Translations under genes and position numbers: made by a program
In this document: one piece after another, positions 17,006 to 25,611 of the stretch
How the letters are laid out: every line of letters starts with the position of its first letter
How positions within the stretch are numbered: position 1 is the stretch's first letter
Notes under the pieces: model-generated
What the model saw: only the letters and a program-made list of their open reading frames with translations
The model's database searches: none
Told to the model about the DNA's origin: nothing
Assembly: GCA_947626225.1 (NCBI GenBank)
Contig: CANQRH010000002.1
Coordinates: 234,905-298,904, forward strand
Reading direction: 5' to 3'
DNA from: Candidatus Gastranaerophilales bacterium
GTDB lineage: Bacteria; Cyanobacteriota; Vampirovibrionia; Gastranaerophilales; Gastranaerophilaceae
Length of the DNA stretch: 64,000 bases

Positions 17006-17984
17006 TTACCGCATCGGTAAATTCGGTTGTTGAGAGATTTCCGCCTAAATCACAGGTGAATTTTTGCTGCTCAAATGTTTTAAAAAGTGCAGTTTCAATT
17101 CTTTTTGCATAAGAAGTTTCTCCGATATATCCGAGCATTTCAATCGCGGAAAGCAAAAGCGCCGTGGGATTAGCTTTATTCTGTCCTTTAATATCGGGAG
17201 CCGAACCGTGAACAGGTTCAAATACGGCACAGTTATCGCCGATATTTGCACCTTGAGCAACGCCAAGTCCGCCGATTAAACCGGCACATAAATCCGAAAC
17301 GATATCACCGTATAAATTCGGAAGCACCAAAACATCAAATTGATTAGGGTTTTGGACTAACTGCATGCAAAGGTTATCAACAAGAATTTCCCTTTGTTTT
17401 ATCTCTGGATAAAGCTTTGCAACATTCCTGAAAGAATCAAGAAAAAGTCCGTCTGAAAGCTTCATAATATTAGCTTTCGTAACCGCACAAACTTCTTTTC
17501 TGTTGTTTTTTATCGCATAGTCAAACGCAAATTTACAAATTCTTTCAGACGCGGAACGAGTAATAACCTTTATACTTTCTGCCGTAGAGTTATCAACCTG
17601 TCTTTCAATACCGGCATATAAATCTTCCGTATTTTCTCTTACAACCGCCAAATCAACATTTTCAAATCTTGTCTTTACATTCGGCAGACTTTTGCAAGGC
17701 CTTAAATTCGCATATAAATCCAATTCTTTTCTGAGTCTGACATTGACGGAACGAAATCCTTTGCCGACAGGAGTAGTAACCGGAGCTTTAAGCGCAATTT
17801 TATTCTTTTTAACGGATTCAGATACTCTGTCAGGAAGCGGATCACCTTCTTGTTCCATAACATCCGCACCTGCACTTTGAACTTCCCAATCAATTTTTAA
17901 CCCCGAAGCATCAATAATTTTTACAACAGCATCGGATATTTCAGGTCCTATACCGTCCCCGTTAATCAGAGTTATCGTTCTCAT
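16986..17984 (-). CDS. NAD-dependent isocitrate dehydrogenase-like (isocitrate/isopropylmalate dehydrogenase family)
   Basis: 332 residues. Beta-decarboxylating dehydrogenase with the nucleotide-binding start TLINGDGIGPEI, substrate-binding VNVRLRKELDLYANLRPCKSL (Arg residues that hold the malate moiety), VVRENTEDLYAGIE, K of VTKANIMKLSDGLF, the metal-binding DNLCMQLVQNPNQFDVLVLPNLYGDIVSD and the C-terminal PVHGSAPDIKGQNKANPTA. The ENTEDLYAGIE sequence and short length fit NAD-isocitrate dehydrogenases, homoisocitrate dehydrogenase being the alternative. Its start overlaps the upstream Cys-containing gene by 23 bases, so translation of the two is probably coupled. Confidence 0.85.
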   Translation of the reverse strand: MRTITLINGDGIGPEISDAVVKIIDASGLKIDWEVQSAGADVMEQEGDPLPDRVSESVKKNKIALKAPVTTPVGKGFRSVNVRLRKELDLYANLRPCKSLPNVKTRFENVDLAVVRENTEDLYAGIERQVDNSTAESIKVITRSASERICKFAFDYAIKNNRKEVCAVTKANIMKLSDGLFLDSFRNVAKLYPEIKQREILVDNLCMQLVQNPNQFDVLVLPNLYGDIVSDLCAGLIGGLGVAQGANIGDNCAVFEPVHGSAPDIKGQNKANPTALLLSAIEMLGYIGETSYAKRIETALFKTFEQQKFTCDLGGNLSTTEFTDAVIKNLRT

Positions 17985-18180
17985 CGTCCCTCACAATATG
18001 TAAATGTCTTTCAAATTTTTCAAAAAATCCGCAATTCGCAACCGTCAGGGAATCTTCCAGATAGACAACACCAAGCCCCAATGCGGTCAAAAGAGGGCAG
18101 GAAACTCCCTCAGCATAATTTTTACAGTAAATACACTGGTCGTCATCATCAATAAAAATTTTCCCGTCTTCACAATACAT
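17962..18180 (-). CDS. Small four-Cys protein upstream of isocitrate dehydrogenase
   Basis: 72 residues from the ATG at 18180, which follows TTTACA-N17-TATAAT-N6; a longer frame from 18243 would put this promoter inside the gene. The sequence has C-x2-C in QCIYCKNYAEG, then SCPLL and a late NCGFF, so one metal or disulfide site is plausible. The middle is hydrophobic (LLTALGLGVVYLED). It overlaps the start of the isocitrate dehydrogenase-like gene by 23 bases. Function unknown; a role linked to the dehydrogenase is only suggested by the coupling. Confidence 0.6.
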   Translation of the reverse strand: MYCEDGKIFIDDDDQCIYCKNYAEGVSCPLLTALGLGVVYLEDSLTVANCGFFEKFERHLHIVRDDENDNSD

Positions 18181-18186
18181 AAGACG

Positions 18187-18215
18187 ATTATACAACCGAC
18201 TCAGGGGTTTGTAAA
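18187..18215 (-). promoter_or_regulatory. Promoter with leaderless layout
   Basis: Minus strand TTTACA (18210-18215), 17-base spacer, TATAAT (18187-18192), six bases, ATG at 18180. Confidence 0.65.
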
Positions 18216-18319
18216 TATAAATATTCTTAATATATCTTAACAAATATCATTACTAAAGCAATTTTTACAAAGAAAAATTTTTTATATAAGTAAGGTAGGT
18301 AAAAAAAAGGTAGTTAGGT

Positions 18320-19138
18320 ATGGTTAGTATTATGCCTTATGTAAGGCGTATAGCAAGTGTATATCCTGATTTTGTACTGGGAACCGGAAATGAAGCATTT
18401 TCTCAAGTACTTGAAAACACGCTTAAAAGCAGAAAAGCTCACGGGCAATCATATTGGCAGGCTTTGAAAGTCGGAACAAAAGACGGATTTAAGGCTGCAG
18501 AAAAGCATAACAATATAATGAAAGCAAAATACGGCAACTTCTGGAAATCGACTTTAGAATCGATAAAAACGACTCCAACGGTCATAAAAGACGGCTGGAA
18601 AAATGCGGGAGCCGGAAAGAGCGGATTTGCAAAATTCTTTTCAAAATTTAAAGGAGCAATGGGCGGAATCGGCAAGAGAATGCCTCTTATAGGGACATTA
18701 TTGATAGCAGGATTTACGCTTCCGAATATATTTTCGGCATTTAAAGATAAGGGAATTGTAGGCGGCGTAATTGAAACAGGTAAAGAAGCCGTAAAAATCG
18801 GAGCGGGAGCCGGAGCGGCAGCAGTAGGAGCAGCATTACTTTCTCCGATACCGGTTGTAGGGCCTATACTCGGAGGACTTATCGGATGGACATTGGGTGA
18901 AACTCTTGCAAGCAAGATTGTAGGCAAAAGCCATTCGGAGAAAAAAGCGGAACAGGAAACTCAAACCGCTCAAAATATTCCTTTAACCAATCAGCAGGTA
19001 CCGTTTAACGGATATTTAAATATGAACGGAAATCCAATGTATCAAAATCCATACATGTCAATGTTTAATCCTAATATTATGAATGATGATTTTATGGAAA
19101 CGGTTTCAGGAATAAACAGAATCAATTATTTGGGATAA
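18320..19138 (+). CDS. Glycine-zipper membrane protein 1, unknown function
   Basis: 272 residues. After a basic, helical N-terminal half (residues 1-115), a hydrophobic segment PLIGTLLIAGFTLPNIF is followed by a Gly/Ala-rich hairpin (about 150-200: GAGAGAAAVGAALL, PIPVVGPILGGLIGWTLG) and an Asn/Met/Pro-rich tail (NGYLNMNGNPMYQNPYMS). Glycine zippers of this type occur in pore-forming and membrane-inserting proteins, but no toxin family is recognised. No cleavable signal peptide is seen. TTAGGT precedes the ATG. The next gene carries a similar Gly-zipper and follows after 108 bases with its own ribosome site. Confidence 0.65.
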   Translation: MVSIMPYVRRIASVYPDFVLGTGNEAFSQVLENTLKSRKAHGQSYWQALKVGTKDGFKAAEKHNNIMKAKYGNFWKSTLESIKTTPTVIKDGWKNAGAGKSGFAKFFSKFKGAMGGIGKRMPLIGTLLIAGFTLPNIFSAFKDKGIVGGVIETGKEAVKIGAGAGAAAVGAALLSPIPVVGPILGGLIGWTLGETLASKIVGKSHSEKKAEQETQTAQNIPLTNQQVPFNGYLNMNGNPMYQNPYMSMFNPNIMNDDFMETVSGINRINYLG

Positions 19139-19246
19139 GTCGAAAAACTTATCCCTTAATATTTGTTTACAAAATTATTTAACTTGGCAATTTTTAGCCG
19201 AAAAAAATTTTTATATAAATACGGGGAAAATTTAAAGGAAAAACTC

Positions 19247-20599
19247 ATGAGCGTACAAAATGTAAATGACGCTACGGAAACATTATTATATTCACTAAAC
19301 GGTCTTTCAAAAGAAAGTGTCTCACCGTTTGACGGCTTGGGGCAGGAGATACTTTACGGAGCAGCAGTAACACCTTTATTTGCATTTCCGTACAGACAAG
19401 CATGCGGCGGAATAAAAGCCTTTTACAACGGCGGCAGAGGAAACAGAATAAGCGCATGGAATACTTATTGGGACACAATCAAACAGCAAAAAGCACATCT
19501 TAAAGATAATTCAAGCTTATGGCAAACGATGAAAAATCGAGAATATTACAACAGAATCGACAAATTCGGAAAAGAATTTATTCCGCAGCAGGCGGAACTT
19601 GAATATACCGAATTCAGCAAATTATCCCGAAAAAAACAGGCAAAATATAATTACGGAATGCAAAGAAAAAGTTATTACAGCGAAGTGCAAAAGCTTATAA
19701 ATGAGGCAAAAACAAAAAAACTTAAAGGAGCCGAATTGAAAGCTCAGCTTGGAAAAATAAAAGAAGCTTATGCGAAAGCACAACTTGCGGAGCACAATGC
19801 AATTACAAACGGGCAGTTAAAGCCTGTTACACGCAGAGGAAAAGTAAGCAGATATCTTAAAACAAAATCGGGTTATTACAAAGTCAGGGGTAAATACCTC
19901 AATGCAGCCACTAAAGCGGGAAAAACAGGAAAACTTTTAAGAGGCGCAAGCAGAGCGGTAAAAGTTGCCGGAAAGGGTAATGCATTATTTGCGGTTATAC
20001 TCGGGCTGTTGGAAATTAAAGATATAAAATCAGCATATGCCTGTGATAAAGCCGAAAAAGAGAAAAAGAATTACATGTCTAACCGCGGTAACAGACAGCT
20101 TGCCAAATCCGGAACGAAAGTGGCAACAGGTATTTTGGGATACGCGGGAGGTGCAGCGGCAGCGGGAGCTATTGCGGGAAGCGTATTTCCGGGGCTTGGA
20201 AATGTTGCAGGGGCAATAATCGGATTTGTAGGCGGATGCATTGGCGGTGCAATTGCAAGCTGGGGTGCAGGTAAAATCTGGAACGCTTGCGACGGCGGAA
20301 AAGATACATACGGAAAAAGTGAAGCGGAATTATATGCGGAAGCCAACATTCAAAAACAGAAAAAAGAAATCGCAAAAAGCGGAAAAGCACAAGACGAACT
20401 GCTTGCTGAAGCCTCGGAATTATTAACAGATGATGAAAACAATTTTTTAGGTGATGAAGAACAATTAGAGGCGTTTGAACTTCTGGTTAATGAACATAAC
20501 AAACGTGAAAAAATAAAAGCGGAAAAATCGGCACAGTCGGAAGATCTTCGTGAAGAAGCCAATGCAATACGCCAGTCGTTCGGAATTTACACCGCATAA
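19247..20599 (+). CDS. Glycine-zipper membrane protein 2, unknown function
   Basis: 450 residues from the ATG at 19247, which has AAAGGA nine bases upstream; an in-frame ATG at 19163 has no such site. The N-terminal 70 residues are followed by a long basic, helical region (Lys/Tyr-rich, 90-290), then a Gly/Ala hairpin at about 330-380 (YAGGAAAAGAIAGSVFPGLG, AGAIIGFVGGCIGGAIASWG) and an acidic coiled-coil tail (about 395-445). Overall plan matches the preceding gene: basic helical half, then Gly-zipper hairpin. A membrane-inserting role is inferred; nothing shows toxicity or export. A strong terminator follows. Confidence 0.65.
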   Translation: MSVQNVNDATETLLYSLNGLSKESVSPFDGLGQEILYGAAVTPLFAFPYRQACGGIKAFYNGGRGNRISAWNTYWDTIKQQKAHLKDNSSLWQTMKNREYYNRIDKFGKEFIPQQAELEYTEFSKLSRKKQAKYNYGMQRKSYYSEVQKLINEAKTKKLKGAELKAQLGKIKEAYAKAQLAEHNAITNGQLKPVTRRGKVSRYLKTKSGYYKVRGKYLNAATKAGKTGKLLRGASRAVKVAGKGNALFAVILGLLEIKDIKSAYACDKAEKEKKNYMSNRGNRQLAKSGTKVATGILGYAGGAAAAGAIAGSVFPGLGNVAGAIIGFVGGCIGGAIASWGAGKIWNACDGGKDTYGKSEAELYAEANIQKQKKEIAKSGKAQDELLAEASELLTDDENNFLGDEEQLEAFELLVNEHNKREKIKAEKSAQSEDLREEANAIRQSFGIYTA

Positions 20600-20624
20600 A
20601 AAAAGACCTTTTCAGGTCTTTTTA
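20600..20624. terminator. Bidirectional terminator
   Basis: AAAAGACCT-TTTC-AGGTCTTTTT between the stop at 20599 and the convergent small gene ending at 20622. Confidence 0.85.
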
Positions 20625-20795
20625 TATTGCCGATGCATTAAAATCCCGTTCGGATTTAAAAGCCGAGGATTCAAAGAAACATTCCAAAAAATGTTCAATC
20701 TTTGATTCCATTAACGCAATCTCATCTTTCAAAGCTCTGTAGCTTTCTTCCTTAACATCTTTCAATGCTTTTTCAAAAATTTCGTCATGATACAT
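20622..20795 (-). CDS. Small helical protein of unknown function
   Basis: 57 residues from the ATG at 20795; AGGAG lies nine bases upstream, whereas an ATG at 20804 directly abuts that site and is unlikely. The sequence (MYHDEIFEKALKDVKEESYR...LMESKIEHFLECFFESS) is acidic, amphipathic and probably one or two helices. No family recognised. Single gene facing the Gly-zipper operon across a shared terminator. Confidence 0.5.
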   Translation of the reverse strand: MYHDEIFEKALKDVKEESYRALKDEIALMESKIEHFLECFFESSAFKSERDFNASAI

Positions 20796-20946
20796 CTGAC
20801 ACATCTCCTATTATTCTTCACATGATTTTGTAACGGCAGATTGCGGGATAAACTTTAACAAAAATAACAAATTCGTTACAAAAATTTATTATTAATGCAC
20901 AATTAATAAAGTTTAATGTAGAATATTGCTGTGAGGGGTAAATGTA

Positions 20947-21786
20947 ATGACTACCGATTTGTTAACAAGTTACGACTATTATTCCAGCAGACGCGATATG
21001 GAAGTAATTTCCCTGATTGTCGATGCTTTAAAAAAAATACTGGAAGAAGATAAGCTTCAGCCTCAACCGTTGTTTTTAAAGACATCGGAAAATCTTATCC
21101 TAAACATTGCAAGAAAAGTGGTTCAGGAAAGAAAAAAGACATTTTTAATCGGCATAACCGGCGAAAGCGCATCCGGTAAAACCGTTTTTGTTGATAATAC
21201 AATAAAAGCCTGCACCAAAGACATTCGTGATGATATATACACGGTTGTCAGATGTGATGATTATTACAAAGACACTTCAAAAGAACTTCTTGAAGCAGGC
21301 AGCTATGAAGCTTTATTTAAAACAGGTTTCAGTTTTGATACTCCCGATGTTATAGATTTGGATTTGATGAAACATCATTTAATTGAACTTAAAAAAGGTA
21401 ATCAAATAACATCTCCAAAATATGATTTCGTAACCTGTGTATCCGATCCTCACGGTGATGTTAAAAAGCCTGCCAAAGTTATTTTAACCGAGGGTTTATA
21501 CGTTCTGAACGAAGGTATAAGAGATGTAATGGACGTTAAAGTCTACGTATTTACTCCGCTGGAAGTTATTAAAGACAGATGGTACAAAAGAGCAAAACTC
21601 CGCGGTAAAACAGGAACGGCGGCAGACTTGCAGTTTCAGGACGTAAACAGAACGGCACAAAAATATATTCGTCCCGCATATCAAATATCCGATGCCGTAA
21701 TTAACGGAATGGTTTCTCAGGAATATATTCAGGAAATTACCGATAAAATATTTAAAACACTCAAAAGCATCGTCGGAGCAGATTAA
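20947..21786 (+). CDS. Uridine kinase / phosphoribulokinase-like P-loop kinase
   Basis: 279 residues. An N-terminal helical extension of about 60 residues precedes the P-loop GITGESASGKTVF (about 75-87). Further uridine-kinase features are the VVRCDDYYKDTSKELLE segment, FSFDTPDVIDLDLM, SPKYDFVTCVSDPHG and VILTEGLYVL followed by VKVYVFTPLEV and a basic lid KDRWYKRAKLRGKTG. Enzymes of this fold phosphorylate uridine, phosphoribulose or related sugars; the substrate here is not certain. GAGGGG precedes the ATG. Two HNH-type genes follow downstream, the first after 29 bases. Confidence 0.8.
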   Translation: MTTDLLTSYDYYSSRRDMEVISLIVDALKKILEEDKLQPQPLFLKTSENLILNIARKVVQERKKTFLIGITGESASGKTVFVDNTIKACTKDIRDDIYTVVRCDDYYKDTSKELLEAGSYEALFKTGFSFDTPDVIDLDLMKHHLIELKKGNQITSPKYDFVTCVSDPHGDVKKPAKVILTEGLYVLNEGIRDVMDVKVYVFTPLEVIKDRWYKRAKLRGKTGTAADLQFQDVNRTAQKYIRPAYQISDAVINGMVSQEYIQEITDKIFKTLKSIVGAD

Positions 21787-21815
21787 ATTTATTCGTTTTC
21801 GGGAATAATATAAGT

Positions 21816-22769
21816 GTGAAAAAAAAGTTTATAAAAGCAGAAAATATCTCTTTCAAATGCAAAGAAATTCCGCTGACAAGACGCGAGCTTAAAAATATTC
21901 TCAATTATCGTATTCCCTGTCTTTGCTGCGGAATGGAAATGCTTCATCCGGATATCTATACACGGCTTTTGGAAGATAAAAGGCTGTGCAGCCGCTCATC
22001 CGAAGCCGTTAAAGTGCTGGAACCGTTTGAAAATATTATGCATCCGGTTGAACGGCAAGTTTTTAATATGTTCAAAAGCTTATCCGAAAAATACCCGGAT
22101 AAAAACTTTCAGGAACTGCTTTTGATGAAAAAAGACATCCATGAACTTGCACTTGTTAAAATTCAAAGCTCTATTTTTAATAAAATAAGCTTTTACAGAA
22201 GAATTCTTCCGAAAAAAAGCGCAAGAGCATTAAGGAAACTGATAATCAGAACCAATGACATAATTTTTGATCCGGAACCGCACAAACCGTTTTCAAGACG
22301 AATATTTATCCATAAATTAAAAAATATTCTGAAAAATCTTGAAAACCCGAAAATGAAAGAAGATATAATTACCATTGCAAGGCGATTACCGAGGTCAAGC
22401 GATGAAGTTTGCGCATTTGTCGTAAAAAATGCGAGAAAGCACCCGGAAGTAATTGCACTAAATTTGGTTCACCCGTCGGTCGGAACCTTTGAACATCTGC
22501 AGCCGAAATGTATGAGAGGTATGAATAATTCACTGAACTTTGCGCTTGAATGTTCATACTGCAACAACTCAAGGCATCATTACCCGTTGGCAGTCCAGAT
22601 TGAAGAAAATCCGTATATGCCAGAAAATGCACAAAATCAGATAAACAAACTTATTTCACTTTGCAAAAAAAATTTATGCAAAAAAGAATATGTAAAAAAT
22701 CTCACGGCAACATTAAAAGAACTTTCCTATGATATGATTGATCTTGATATTAGCGCTCTTGAAGATTAG
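21816..22769 (+). CDS. HNH-type protein 1 with distal CxxC
   Basis: 317 residues with a GTG start 29 bases after the kinase stop. C35-x2-C38 (PCLCCGMEM) is near the N-terminus; about 190 residues of charged helices follow, and a C-terminal block EHLQPKCMRG...ECSYCNNSRHH carries the E-H, C-x2-C and N-N-x-R of an HNH endonuclease zinc site. The four Cys would form one zinc site if the long helical insertion loops out. Paralogue of the following gene. A nuclease activity is an inference from the HNH pattern; target unknown. Confidence 0.6.
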   Translation: MKKKFIKAENISFKCKEIPLTRRELKNILNYRIPCLCCGMEMLHPDIYTRLLEDKRLCSRSSEAVKVLEPFENIMHPVERQVFNMFKSLSEKYPDKNFQELLLMKKDIHELALVKIQSSIFNKISFYRRILPKKSARALRKLIIRTNDIIFDPEPHKPFSRRIFIHKLKNILKNLENPKMKEDIITIARRLPRSSDEVCAFVVKNARKHPEVIALNLVHPSVGTFEHLQPKCMRGMNNSLNFALECSYCNNSRHHYPLAVQIEENPYMPENAQNQINKLISLCKKNLCKKEYVKNLTATLKELSYDMIDLDISALED

Positions 22770-22824
22770 GTAACAATTTATTTACAAAACGGCAAAAAAT
22801 ATTTTCAGGTGTTTTAGTATTCAC

Positions 22825-24219
22825 ATGAGAGTATCGGAAATAAATTCATTCATAGTGAATTATAAAAATAATCAGTATAATTATTCTCCTTACAATACAC
22901 CCGTGAGGAGATTCGGCACAGTTTCTTTCGGACAAAGATACCCCGTAATTCAAACATATTCCCAGTTTAGAAAGTTCGGAATTAAAATGGGCGCACATTG
23001 CCTTTACTGCAACAACATACTCACATTTGACAATTCAATGATAAATTCTTGGAAAAATCAAAAACTTTTTCAGGCTCCGATAAAAGTTTTTACAAGTGAA
23101 TTAAAACCTTACTCAAAAAGCCTGCACAATACGGAAGAGACTATATTTAACATAATTTCAAACATAAGCAAAAAATCTCCTAGCGCCAGATTAAGCACCG
23201 TAATCAAAATACTTTCCGTTCAGTCAAATAAAAAATTGTTGAATGAACAAATTCCTGTTTTTAAACAATTGGCGGAAGCAGCAAGAGAACTTCCGCCGGA
23301 ATATCAAAAACAAATATATGGTTTACTGAATAAAAACAGAGCCAGATTATTGAGAATCCCGAATATAGAAGAATTCAGCGCTAAAGATTTCAAATATAAA
23401 ATTAAAAAACTATCTCTTTCAATGGAAAACAATAAAGCATACAAAGATATCAAACATCTTTCCGAACTGCTTACCATTCCGGATTTAAAATTAACCGAAA
23501 GCGATATTACACCGGAGGTGCTTGAAAGAATAAGGAGAACCATTGCCGAAGCGGACAGAAATCCTAACTACGTACTGAGTAAAAAAGCCAAGAAATCAAG
23601 AAATATTTTAAAAAGCACTATTGTAAATAAAATAAAAGAAGCAGCAGCGTCCGTAAACAGAACTGATATAAAAAAGCTTTGCGAAGATGCGGAAAAACGT
23701 ATTAACGGTATACCCGTTGCGGGAAAATTCAGTAATAAAGCCTTCTGTTATGACTTGAATGCTATATTGGAAAATTTTGATAATAAAGAATTGAAAAAGA
23801 AATTATTTGATATAGCAGCACAACTCCCGACATCGGAAGGAAGCATCCACGCATTTATTATAAAACACGCCGATGCATCATCAGACACTATCGGATATAA
23901 TCTTTTTGAGCCTTCCGCTATTACAATCGAACATATGCAGCCTTCATCTCTAAACGGCCCCGATTTATTGCGCAACTGGGCTTTTGCTTGCAAAAGATGT
24001 AACAATAAACGGCAGAGTGAAGATATGAACGAATTTTTTAAGATGTTTAAACAGTCCAATGCCGTAAAATACTGGAACCAAATTATTGACTGGTGTAACA
24101 AGGGCTATTTCAGTTTTGAAGATACGACCGAAATGCTTAAAATATTTAAACGCCAGTGCAGCAGTATAAAAATAAATTCAAATAAAAAACTTCAATATTT
24201 GCCGGGTATTAATGTCTAA
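22825..24219 (+). CDS. HNH-type protein 2 with N-terminal FG leader
   Basis: 464 residues. A leader rich in Asn/Tyr ends VSFGQRYP (residues 33-40); C59-x2-C62 (HCLYCNN) follows, then about 300 residues of charged helices, and the C-terminal HNH-like block EHMQPSSLNG...WAFACKRCNNKRQSED (about 368-395). The conserved order CxxC - helices - EHxQP - CxxCNNxR matches the preceding gene, but this copy is longer and carries the FG leader that the other lacks. Probably zinc-bound and possibly a nuclease; no partner or target is evident. Confidence 0.6.
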   Translation: MRVSEINSFIVNYKNNQYNYSPYNTPVRRFGTVSFGQRYPVIQTYSQFRKFGIKMGAHCLYCNNILTFDNSMINSWKNQKLFQAPIKVFTSELKPYSKSLHNTEETIFNIISNISKKSPSARLSTVIKILSVQSNKKLLNEQIPVFKQLAEAARELPPEYQKQIYGLLNKNRARLLRIPNIEEFSAKDFKYKIKKLSLSMENNKAYKDIKHLSELLTIPDLKLTESDITPEVLERIRRTIAEADRNPNYVLSKKAKKSRNILKSTIVNKIKEAAASVNRTDIKKLCEDAEKRINGIPVAGKFSNKAFCYDLNAILENFDNKELKKKLFDIAAQLPTSEGSIHAFIIKHADASSDTIGYNLFEPSAITIEHMQPSSLNGPDLLRNWAFACKRCNNKRQSEDMNEFFKMFKQSNAVKYWNQIIDWCNKGYFSFEDTTEMLKIFKRQCSSIKINSNKKLQYLPGINV

Positions 24220-24312
24220 ATATTAACAATTGTAAAAAAGTTTCTTAAAATACTAAACTTTTTTATCACATCTGCCGATAGATAATATGTATTAAATAAA
24301 GGAAAAATTATC

Positions 24313-24609
24313 ATGGCAGATAACGGAGCATCATTTAACAGACCTTACAAACCTTTCGGAATGAACGTAAAAGTTCCGGAAATAGGTGAACGTACACTTA
24401 AACAGGCCGGAAAAACTCTTGAAAGCATTGTTAAATCACCTACAGAACCGTTGTTCAAATTTTTGGAAGAAAATGAAGAACTTTTTAACGGCGATTTAAC
24501 CTATAAAATTAATAAACTCTATGCGGAAAGTTTTACTATCGGTTCGGCTATGAGAATGGAGGATGAAAAAATAAACGGAATGCCTTCCTCCTTTGATATG
24601 CATTTCTAA
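24313..24609 (+). CDS. Small FG-leader protein, unknown function
   Basis: 98 residues with AAGGAA ahead of the ATG. The leader MADNGASFNRPYKPFGMNV places FG at residues 15-16. The rest is amphipathic helix (ERTLKQAGKTLESIVKS, PLFKFLEENEELFNG) with an acidic end. No membrane helix, signal peptide or known domain. It stands alone between the HNH genes and a strong terminator. Confidence 0.6.
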   Translation: MADNGASFNRPYKPFGMNVKVPEIGERTLKQAGKTLESIVKSPTEPLFKFLEENEELFNGDLTYKINKLYAESFTIGSAMRMEDEKINGMPSSFDMHF

Positions 24610-24632
24610 TTCTTCTTTGTCTACATAAACAG

Positions 24633-24658
24633 AAAGCCCCTAAAGGGGCTTTTTTATT
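24633..24658. terminator. Bidirectional terminator
   Basis: AAAGCCCC-TAAA-GGGGCTTT followed by a T-run, 24 bases after the stop at 24609 and ahead of the convergent gene ending at 24674. Confidence 0.9.
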
Positions 24659-24673
24659 TTATGTTAGCTGAAA

Positions 24674-25216
24674 TTATAAAATAAAATCTAACATGATTTC
24701 GTTTGAAGGGCTTTTATGCTCGTCAAGCCCAAAACGCAAATCACAAACTTTTTGTTCCGGCATTTCACTGACTAATGCTTTTAATTCGGAAAGTGATGAA
24801 TTTTCATTACCCGTAATTTTTTTCATTAGAGTTTTATTTTTTAATGCTTTGTTGATTAAATCCTGCTGATTATTCTTAACAATTTGTTTTAACTCCGATT
24901 CGGCATTGTGTATATCTCTTTTCTTCAATTTCATAAATGAAGAAAGAATACCTTTTTTACTTTCCGGTAAATTACTGCCGTACAATTGTGAAATAATTTT
25001 ATTATTAAGACCTAACGAAATATTTCCGGCATCAAGATCATAAGCCGCTACAAGCTCGGAATTTTTATCTCCCCAGCTTTCAACCTGACGGATTTTATTA
25101 TTCAAATGCCTGGTAACTTTTGAACCATATTCAGATGCTTCACCTTTAAGAATTTGTTTTACCTGAAGGGGTATTCTTGCCTGAAAAGCTAAATTAGAAT
25201 TGCTGCTGATTTCCAT
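24674..25216 (-). CDS. Small FxA-leader protein, unknown function
   Basis: 180 residues, AAAGGAAA before the ATG. The leader MEISSNSNLAFQARIP has the aromatic motif AFQA at residues 10-13, the same pattern as other tagged proteins here with Q in place of G. The body is soluble, helical and Lys/Asn-rich (VTRHLNNKIRQVESWGDKN, LKQIVKNNQQDLINKAL), ending in a more hydrophobic strand (PSNEIMLDFIL). The plan resembles the array proteins 3-5 at 14 kb, but no convincing alignment can be made by eye. Unknown function. Confidence 0.6.
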   Translation of the reverse strand: MEISSNSNLAFQARIPLQVKQILKGEASEYGSKVTRHLNNKIRQVESWGDKNSELVAAYDLDAGNISLGLNNKIISQLYGSNLPESKKGILSSFMKLKKRDIHNAESELKQIVKNNQQDLINKALKNKTLMKKITGNENSSLSELKALVSEMPEQKVCDLRFGLDEHKSPSNEIMLDFIL

Positions 25217-25269
25217 AATAATATTTTCCTTTCACCGATATAAATCAACTAAATATTTTTTTTTGCTAC

Positions 25270-25563
25270 CTAAATAGCAAAACTTAACATTTCTTTAACA
25301 TACTGTTTTTTCTCATCACTTATATTTGTGATAAGTATTGTTTTGTCTTTTGTTGAAGTGCCTTTAAGTATTTCAAACGAAGATTTAGGAATTTTAAACT
25401 TCTCTGATAAAAATTCTATCAAAGCTTTATTTGCTTTGCCGTCAACGGGTTGTGCGGTTATTTTAACTTTCAGTCCCTGCGTATCTTTTAGAAAAGCATT
25501 TTTTGATGCGTTGGGTGAAATCCTTAATTTTAGAATCAGACCGTTTTTTGTATCATAAATCAT
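25270..25563 (-). CDS. DUF167 (YggU) family protein
   Basis: 97 residues. The sequence NGLILKLRISPNASKNAF, then VKITAQPVDGKANKALIEFLSEKF and FEILKGTSTKDKTILI is the standard DUF167 pattern of strands and one helix. The family is conserved in bacteria, archaea and eukaryotes but its role is not established. AGGT precedes the ATG. It is divergent from the RelA/SpoT gene, with 48 bases between the starts. Confidence 0.9.
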   Translation of the reverse strand: MIYDTKNGLILKLRISPNASKNAFLKDTQGLKVKITAQPVDGKANKALIEFLSEKFKIPKSSFEILKGTSTKDKTILITNISDEKKQYVKEMLSFAI

Positions 25564-25611
25564 AATACCTCACTTGAAATATTTGAATAAAATCTGTATT
25601 ATGATTATATC

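Noticed and set aside
20071..20390. Two long minus-strand frames opposite the glycine-zipper gene
   Set aside because: Gly/Ala codons (GGN/GCN) give Pro/Ser/Arg-rich antisense frames without stops; no ribosome site and unlike a protein.
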